Below are positions 56,940 through 64,000 of a stretch of DNA of 64,000 bases, piece after piece (the stretch's first letter is position 1; every line of letters begins with the position of its first letter). The DNA comes from Anopheles merus. Its lineage: Eukaryota; Arthropoda; Insecta; Diptera; Culicidae. Location of the stretch: NCBI RefSeq assembly GCF_017562075.2, contig NC_054082.1:14763786-14827785 (forward strand), given 5' to 3'. A model generated the notes under the pieces. The model saw only the letters and a list, made by a program, of their open reading frames with translations. It searched no databases and had not been told where the DNA came from. The translations under genes were made by a program, and so were the position numbers.

Positions 56940-59680
56940 CTACGAAACATCATCCGCTAGCTTGAGCTGCTTCGCTATCCTGGAGATTTCATTGTCCAAC
57001 GATTTGTCCTTCAGTTCGCACACGTAGCTAAACTGTGCCGAGCAGTCCTCCCCACGATACCCGTACGTGTACAGTGCGGCGTTGTAGCTCAACCGCAGGC
57101 ACCGTCCACTGCCGGTAATCTCCAGCGTCGGGTGCTTGCTCGCCGACGGATTGTTCACAATCTTGGTACCTTCGGACGGGAGTTGTTCCGTACCGTTGTT
57201 GCTCAGATTGGTCGGCTTGGTGGAGGCCGTTCCCTTCGAGCCCGGTTTGTTGGAGCTGGAGCTGCTCGTAATCGAGCTAAGGTTCGTGTTCGGATTAACC
57301 GGTTTGGCCGAGTTGGCCCAAATCCACAGCAGGCCCGGGTTGAGTCCGCCGAGCCAAAAGTCCTTGCCGCGATTGACCGGATTGTTCAGGATGTACGCGA
57401 CCACATCCTGGAACTCGGCCACCGTTTCAAACTCCGCCAGATGCGCCCCGTACGATTTGCACATCGTGCTGGCCGACTTCCAGTTCAGCCCACGCTCGAT
57501 ATCGAAGTGATAGCACCGATCGTGCACTTGCGTAAAGTTCTGCGGACACGGTTCTGTGCGGGAGGAGAAGAAGAAGAAAGTGGTGAAAATTGTGCCGAAA
57601 TATCACCGCCCTCCCCTAAAGCCACTTACCCTGCTTCTGGCTGTTGCCCGCCATCAGGAAGTAGATGATCTGTTCGGCCCGCCGCAAACGGTTCTCCATG
57701 TAGTCCACCCGGTACACCAGCTTCTCGATCGCACCGAGCAGGTACAGGTCCGTCTCGGACACCTCCCGCGGCGAGGCCAGCAGCTCGGTCGGGCTGGCGC
57801 CACCGAACGTTTGGCGCATCGGCGTAAACGTTGCACCGTGGCCGGCCCCGGCCGCCAGCTGGTTGTCGCCGTACAGGCCGCCGGCCCCAGTGCTGGCGAT
57901 CACTTTCCCTACCGGCGGTCGGGGCCGGTGGGGCAGGTGGGCGGCGTGGTGCTGCGGGTCGAGCTCGAGCGCCTCGCCGATGCGCTTGTTGATGTAGAAG
58001 CTGGAGGTGGGTATGTACTTTGGCGCCGGTCCTGCCGCTGCTACGACGGTCGCCTGCATTACGCGACTTTCCCTCAGTGCGCTGGTGGTGCCACTCTGGT
58101 TCAGGCTGGCCGGGCGTGTAGTGAACAAAAATAACAACAACACCATAAACATATGAGACAAACATGATCAAGCATTACGCACGCTTGCGCCCGGAGGCAG
58201 CGCCAATGATCGGGATGCAATCAGCCGTCGGGGTGAGATTGCTTTCTATTTAGGGAGTCTGTTGCACTCGTGAGGGGATTTTTTTTAAATCACGGATACG
58301 CAGTGCTTAACATTAAGCAGGTTAAAATGAATATATGAACATTCATGTGCCTCAAGAGGCGAATGAGGCCAATTGGCATAAAGTCTCTATAAAAATAAAG
58401 AAAAAAAGGCATGTGCCTTTTTGAGGTGATTTAAAAGGAGAATTTCTTATTGTTGCTAATTGTTATCAATTTGTTTTCTGTTTCATCTACTTTGTTTTCT
58501 ATTTCAATTCTTTCCTTTTTTTAACATATCTTTGTGATTCAATTCTAGCTTTTTTACTTTATGGGCTGGTTTTTACTAGCTTTTCTTAAGCTTACTTTTT
58601 TTTAACGGAAAGTTACACCATTTAAAAATGTTTTTAAGCTGTGTAATCGTAGGAGAGGTTTAAATCCCTGTTTTCAAATTGTACGTTAAACTCTTTGAAC
58701 CGCATAGACGTTCTATGATGCAAAAAAGGCACAAAATAAGTAAAACATGTGTGTATTCATAAACATTTGTACACAAAAGGCTCTTAAAAGTATTTGAATT
58801 ACTTATTTTCTGGATTGATCATTTCATTGCATATCATTTCATTTTTTACATTTTTTTAATCAATTTCAATATATTTTTTCGGTAGTGTTATACACAAATA
58901 AATAAATAGATAATGCAAACAATCATTACCAAAATTAACACATTTAATTATGTATTACGTTTGGGAGCATTTTATTTTAATAAGCTAGTGGTTGGAAGCA
59001 CATTTTTCCTTATTCAACTTTTGCTACAGCCTTCACCTGTTAACTGAGTTGAAACCATGTAAACTTTGAGATGACATGTGCAAATTTCATTGCTTAAAGA
59101 TCCCGTGAACACATTTTAAATTGATTTTAAACATGATTCGTGAATCATTCTTCCACAGTAGTAGTATCTATCTATCAACTACTTCATATTCGACGCATCT
59201 CAATAAGCTTCACCACAACTTCACGATATTGAGCCCAATTCCACACTGGTTGGCCGTACAAACAAAGCTTCACCCCTTTCGATTCGTTGTTAGTTTCTCA
59301 ACTGAACTCAATTTCCCAACAAAAAAAAAACAACAACAACCTTCAGTTCCAATTTTGGATTCCCCCCGCATCACACACACTCAATGCAATCACTTCCGGT
59401 TCGGAGCCGTTTTTTGGGGGGGGGGGGGGTGTGAAATGAGCGCACACTCCCCTTGCACGGCCCCTGGTGGTGGTTGATTTTGAACTCACCCGACAGTGTA
59501 CTCCTCCAGCAGGCTCGACCACAGCCCATCGTCGTCCGCCCCGTCCGTCCAGTGGTGGGCGCCAAGCTGCAGGAACGATTTCTTGCCCCCGCTCTCGACG
59601 ACATAGATGCCGCTGGCGGCAACGGCCAGCCCGACGACCAGCAGCACCACCGCCGACAGCCGATGCGTGTACCGGCGCAT
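56940..59680 (-). CDS. C-type lectin-domain protein, membrane-anchored or secreted
   Basis: Three minus-strand exons (59490-59680, 57630-58105, 56940-57553) join in phase to encode 426 residues. Residues 9-28 (SAVVLLVVGLAVAASGIYVV) are hydrophobic, a type II anchor or uncleaved signal. Residues about 175-212 (LYLLGAIEKLVYRVDYMENR and onward) look like an amphipathic coiled coil that could drive oligomerisation. A C-type lectin domain begins near residue 225 (CPQNFTQVHDRCYHF) and ends DCSAQFSYVCE. The calcium-site signatures EPN/QPD and WND are absent, so sugar binding by the classical mechanism is unlikely. A Ser/Asn/Thr-rich insert of about 60 residues splits the domain after LWIWANSAKPV. 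An alternative start in exon 2 (58161) would give another hydrophobic leader, but it reads through the pyrimidine tract of the acceptor. No orthologue named. Confidence 0.82.
58106..59489 (-). other. Lectin intron 1
   Basis: A 1,384-bp AT-rich intron with donor GTGAGT (59489-59488) and acceptor CCAG (58106-58109). It carries a tiny retrotransposon tail (58353-58409) and runs of A/T, with a G run near 59416. The pyrimidine-rich 3' end translates by chance as a hydrophobic leader in the frame of exon 2. Confidence 0.7.
58353..58409 (+). mobile_element. Very short 5'-truncated non-LTR retrotransposon tail
   Basis: A 57-bp insert (CAAGAGGCGAATGAGGCC ... ATAAAGAAAAAAAGG) is bounded by a 9-bp direct repeat CATGTGCCT at 58344-58352 and 58410-58418. 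An A-rich 3' end plus a target duplication is the mark of target-primed reverse transcription. The family is not assigned. Confidence 0.55.
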
Positions 59681-62591
59681 CCCGTAACTCGCGAGGTGAA
59701 TGATTTTTCGCACGAAATGCACGCAAAAAAGTGACAAACGCTGAACCGGTGGTCGGTTTTCTTCTTGTTTTTCAAATCTTTCGTTGCAGATCAACCACAC
59801 ACACGCACACACGATCACCGCACACAAACTCCGAAGTGCGAACGTTACCTTCTTGCAAGCGATCACTCACTCACCACGCACGTCGCGTGCGTAAGTTGCG
59901 TCACGTTTTGCGGTTTCCGTTTTGAATAGTTGTTCTGTTGTTTATTAATTTCACTTTCAACCAAACTTCAATCACCTCTACCTCGATCCGATCGGCGCCC
60001 GGCGGGTAAATGGCATTATCTAACGGACACAGGCAGATCGCGATCGCGGTACGCCGGCATAACACAAAACCGTAGGCCGGAACAAACAAGCCACCGCGGG
60101 TTGATGAAGGGATGGGGGGAACTGATCTATCCGTTTTGATCGTCACGGTGACACCTTTTTGGGTGGTCACTTTACACACACACGCGCACGCGGGGACGAG
60201 GTATCGATCGCGATCCGCACGCTTCTGCGGTCGTTTACACAATGTGTCTGCCACGGTCAAACCATGCGAAAGAGAGCCATTCCGTACCCAAACCAAATTG
60301 CTGGGGCTGCAGCGGATCGGTGATCTTCAACGTCCAGGCCATGGAGTGGGGAGGACTCCTCAGCCCCGCGTGTGTGTGCTGTTATTTTAAAACTCCTCAC
60401 ACCGCTTTTTGGGTGCCTGCAATGACGCGTTACGGTGGGACTTTCTACATCCGTTTCGCATTCGCATGGGGGGGAAGTTGTAACGCAACAAAAGGAGAAG
60501 TCACCGCAGGAGTGGCACAGGGGGACTGCAGAACGTCCCCAAAGGGGAGGGGTGAATTGAAGCCGATCAACGTTCATGTCAACAGCAAACAACTCCACCC
60601 TTGTGGGGCCTTGGGCTCGGGTGGTGCAGAAACGGTGGGGACATAATTTTTCGCGCCGTCTTCAGACACTGTTGTCCCCCCTTCGGGTAGATTAAAGGCG
60701 CACAGTGGTTGTGGCTCGTGTTTCAAGCTGGACAAACGGGGAACAGTGTCCGTTGAAGGGTCAATATAAGGTTATATTTTGGAGAAAATTCTCCAGCATT
60801 GATTGATTATTTTCGCTCCAATCAAGAATGCTGATCATCATCATGTCCGTTGTAGGTCTAGGCTCGTGATCCAGAATAAATAGATTAAATTCCGCAATCA
60901 GATTACAATTCCAGTCCAGACAGATTGCCTTACAATGTTGCAAATGTTTTAAAATATTTCAAAAATGCTTATCACGTCCAATCGCTCTACCAGACAGATC
61001 GCATGATCGCTGAAGGTCAATCTTCAATCTTTGAGTGGCAAAGATCTCTGCGCGTAGATCTCTGCGACGTGAAGCTTTACGGCAATCGTACGATCGATAA
61101 GGTTACACTTGTGTGAGCTTCTGCTTTTGTGCCCGCTAAGCAAGAAGTTCCTAACCCGCTTTGCCTGCTTTGCGCCACCTGATGACCTGATTTCCACGCG
61201 TGCACCGGCAAGAGAGGGTTTATAACCCAGGTGGACCAATTTGGCTGCCCGATTGCAGGAGATGTGAACCATAAACCTATGAACTGGCACAGCTCGGAAT
61301 CTGTTGGCCACCCGCACCGGACGTTTCGTTCCCACCGTGCGTGTGGTTTCCCTGTGCGCTTTTTCTCTCTCTCTCTCTTCCTTGTTTTTTTTTCGAAAGT
61401 CCCACAAGAAACGACCAGGCCAGGCCCGGGTGCGCGCTTCGTACACATGTTTGTGCTGTGGTTCCGTGCGCGAAACAGACAAGAAAAGGCACATACAAAA
61501 TTTGCATCACGATCGGGCGTGTGTATCGGGGCATCATCCCCACCAGCCACCTCCGGCCACGCGGCGTGTGATCGATCGAGCCTCGTCGAGCGTCGTCCGC
61601 GTCATCGCTTATCACCCACCACCTTTCGCCGATTGCGCTCTTCCTTCGGGTGCGCAAAATCGCATATACGACCGTGAAGGTTACCTCCGAACTTCTTTGG
61701 CGACGCCAGCCCGAACGTCTTTCTTTTTTGCTTTTTTTTTTTTGTGTGTGTTTCTTTTGTTCTTCATCATCCCTCCGGTTCAGGTGATCTGCATGTGCTT
61801 TTTCCACCTTATTTTCATTCAGCATTTAAATCATATGTTTGCATTTCTCTTCTTTGTGTGATATGTACCTCACCTCCCGGACGCGTTTTTTTTCTTTTTG
61901 CATGACGATGACGCCCCCCTCCCCCCAATCTCCACAAGGACGACAACGGAATAACCCGTTTCCGTCTGTTTTAGTGTGTTGGGAAGAGGGAAAGCAAATT
62001 TTGCCGAATTTTTTAAAACCTTCATTTTCTGACAACGCACAAAACCACGGAAATGTGACGCTGAGCCGGTGGCAAAGTGGGTCAACGGTAGTCGTTGGCG
62101 GATCGAAATCGCAGCCGGCAGCGATACAGATTGCCCCCGTCGTAAAAGTAATGGCCATCTTCCCGAAAAACCAGTCCAGAGCCACTCGTGTTGGTTCGCC
62201 TTCATTTTCTCTCCACGCAGTGTGTGCAAAGTGTAAAATGGCAGCTTTTGTTCTTTTTTATTGCTTATGGGATTAAAAGTTATCCAAAGTTGCTACCTAC
62301 CTCCCTGCAAAAACTCACAAAACTACACACTTTCTGGTAATACTAATGCCACTTCCCTCCATTTGTACATCAGCTACTATCTAACTACATCGCCTGAACT
62401 TCTCTATTCGATTGTAAAATTTAATTAAAAAAATCCTAGTATTAAAACATTTTTGGCACAGCCGGTGACCGATCCGAGATATACTCTGAGCATCGCGCAT
62501 TTGTTCGTTCGCCCAGCTTGTAGATTGTCCGCCACCACCAGGAACTACGATCATACGATAACGGGCAGACGATGAGCAGGGACGCCCTACT
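59681..62591. other. Intergenic region, lectin 5' end to ZIP 3' end
   Basis: It holds the presumed lectin promoter and leader (frame open upstream to 59866 without a better start), short CA runs, a pyrimidine-rich stretch around 61.36 kb and the ZIP 3' untranslated region near 62.3-62.6 kb. Several reading frames of 100-185 codons occur on both strands, but none has splice support or recognisable motifs. No gene called. Confidence 0.6.
62257..62262 (-). terminator. Likely polyadenylation signal of the ZIP gene
   Basis: AATAAA on the minus strand about 330 bases downstream of the TAG stop, followed by an A/T-rich stretch. Confidence 0.45.
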
Positions 62592-63753
62592 CTACTCATC
62601 GCTCAACACCAAGCTTAACGCCGACATGAGCGAAAAGCCCACCACAACGGCCCCAAACTGGCCCGGTCCCATGGCCCGCGTGTGCCACCGTCGTTTCGCC
62701 CGTTCGCGCGGCAACACCTCACTAACGGTGACGTACAGCAGCGTGCCGCCCGCCAATCCCTGCAGCACGGGCATGATGAGCGTGGTGAGCGTTTCGTTCA
62801 GCCCATCCAGCCCCATGCCGATGCCGATGCCGGCCACCGAGCCGAGCGAAAACGTTAGCACCTGCAGCACGTGGGAGCAGCGCTCCCGCGCACCGTTCGC
62901 GACCAGCTGCACGCCAAGCGCAAACCCAACCACGAACTTGTGCGCACTGACGGCGCCGAGCAGCAGCAACACCTTCGGCCCCGAGTTCTGCACCCCGATC
63001 GCTAGCCCTTCGAGCAGCGAGTGCATGCACAGCGCTAGCAGCAGCCCGAACACACCGGTCAGCTGCAGCTCGGCAGCACTTTGTGCCGATTGTTGTGCCC
63101 TTCCCGCCGGCGGCGGTCCATTCAGCGACGAGCGGCGGGATAGATTGCCGCCCAGCCCCACCACACTTTCCAGCGATCGTCGGGAGGCGGTCACTTCGGA
63201 GTTATTGCTGAAAAGGTAAAGCAAATGGCAGAGATGATCAGTACAGACGCACAGCGGAAAGGCACATTCTGCCTGCTACTTACCCGCTGCCGAGAAGCGA
63301 TTTCGTTTCCTCGTTCGCACCGTACCGCCGCTCCCGGCGGCTCGAAGTGCTTGCCGCGTCTGAGTCATCCCCATAACGCCCCTCCTGTTCCGCCCGCTGC
63401 TCACCCTCTCCGTCCTCTCCATGATCGTGTCCAGCGATGCCGCAAAACTCTACCAGCTCGTCGATGGCGTACATGAGGAAAAAGCCACTGCAAAACACAA
63501 TCTCCGCGTACTCGCCCAGCGCTTCGCGTATCTCCGGCAGCATGTGCACGATGGCCGTGGCCAGCAGGACGCCCGCCCCGAGACAGAGCAGAAAGGAGAG
63601 CGTGCCCGGGTAGCGTTGCCGGTTGCGCTGGGATATGTAGATCGGCAGCACGCCGCACAGGAAGCTGCCGAACCCGAGCACTACGATCGCCAACAGTTTG
63701 GCCTCGTTCTGGCCAACGGGCCCGGCCGGTTCGGATCCGTTCGATGGAAGCAT
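62592..63753 (-). CDS. ZIP-family zinc transporter (SLC39A1-3-like)
   Basis: Two minus-strand exons (63284-63753 and 62592-63207), GT-AG borders and matching phase, encode 361 residues. Three N-terminal membrane segments (about 20-42, 50-72 and 84-102) precede a cytoplasmic loop of about 100 residues with a short HDHGEDGEGE metal-binding-like stretch and Ser/Arg-rich sequence. Five more segments follow. The ZIP metal-pathway signatures are present: HSLLEGLAIGVQ in segment 4 and HKFVVGFALGVQ in segment 5. These fit the ZIPI/II branch (SLC39A1-3; insect Zip1/Zip42C/Zip88E type). Such proteins import Zn2+ (or Fe2+) across the plasma membrane. The chosen ATG at 63753 gives a normal N-terminus. 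An upstream in-frame ATG at 63834 would add 27 residues read partly from a CA repeat. Confidence 0.92.
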
Positions 63754-64000
63754 TGCAGCTCGTGCTCGGTTCCCGGTTATACTAAATCGCTCGCCAACAC
63801 CATCCAGTGTGTGTGTGTGTGAGAGAAGCAGCAAGTGGTCAGCAAGTGACGCGTGACGAGCGAGATGCGTCTGCGGAACTTCGGATTTTCGTTATCTTCC
63901 TTCAAGCGGTGTGTAGCATTTCGTTTGCAAATGTGTTAAGACACCTGTCTGGCTGCTCCTAAAACAAGAGAACAAGAGAGAGATACGGAGAGACAGGTTA
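63754..64000 (-). other. ZIP gene 5' region to window edge
   Basis: Upstream of the ZIP start codon lie a short GT array (63807-63821) and mixed sequence. A 5' leader or noncoding exon is expected here or beyond the edge. Confidence 0.4.

Noticed and set aside
57626..58171. Alternative frame over lectin exon 2 with a hydrophobic start
   Set aside because: It is Arg/Pro/Ala-rich in the manner of an out-of-frame GC-rich shadow. The other frame joins in phase to the C-type lectin domain.

Overview
The window is insect nuclear DNA, most likely from an Anopheles mosquito. The evidence is five spliced protein-coding genes with short introns and GT-AG borders, tRNA-derived SINEs of the SINE200 type ending in AAG repeats, an intact BEL/Pao retrotransposon, and many long (CA)n/(GT)n arrays. 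Species and chromosome cannot be read from the sequence alone.

Layout. Positions 1-36,000 hold no gene I can support, apart from one doubtful ATG-less reading frame near 11 kb. This AT-rich stretch carries microsatellites, a young complete BEL/Pao element (20,586-26,391; identical 255-bp LTRs, 5-bp target duplication, one intact 1,710-codon gag-pol frame), a SINE whose tail has grown into about 265 bp of AAG/AAC repeats (near 27 kb), and an array of GGAATC/GATTCC hexamers (31.1-31.7 kb). Positions 36,000-64,000 hold the genes: S-formylglutathione hydrolase (+, 36.2-37.0 kb); the mitochondrial rhomboid protease PARL/rhomboid-7 (-, 37.2-38.5 kb, tail-to-tail with the first gene); a large RFX5/RFX7-type transcription factor (+, 40.7-49.2 kb, head-to-head with PARL); a C-type lectin-domain protein (-, 56.9-59.7 kb); and a ZIP zinc transporter (-, 62.6-63.8 kb). 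The genes are functionally unrelated housekeeping or regulatory genes, and no operon-like cooperation is suggested.

The most unusual signal is not a gene. A 17-bp sequence, consensus CGCCTRAANGTATGCAA, recurs about 15 times between 3.8 and 34.2 kb on both strands, and I found none in the gene-rich half. Several copies are arranged as inverted pairs 9-27 nt apart, which could form hairpins or bind a dimeric protein. I do not recognise it as a described element. A second structure is an inverted repeat with arms of about 70 nt that fills most of one RFX intron.
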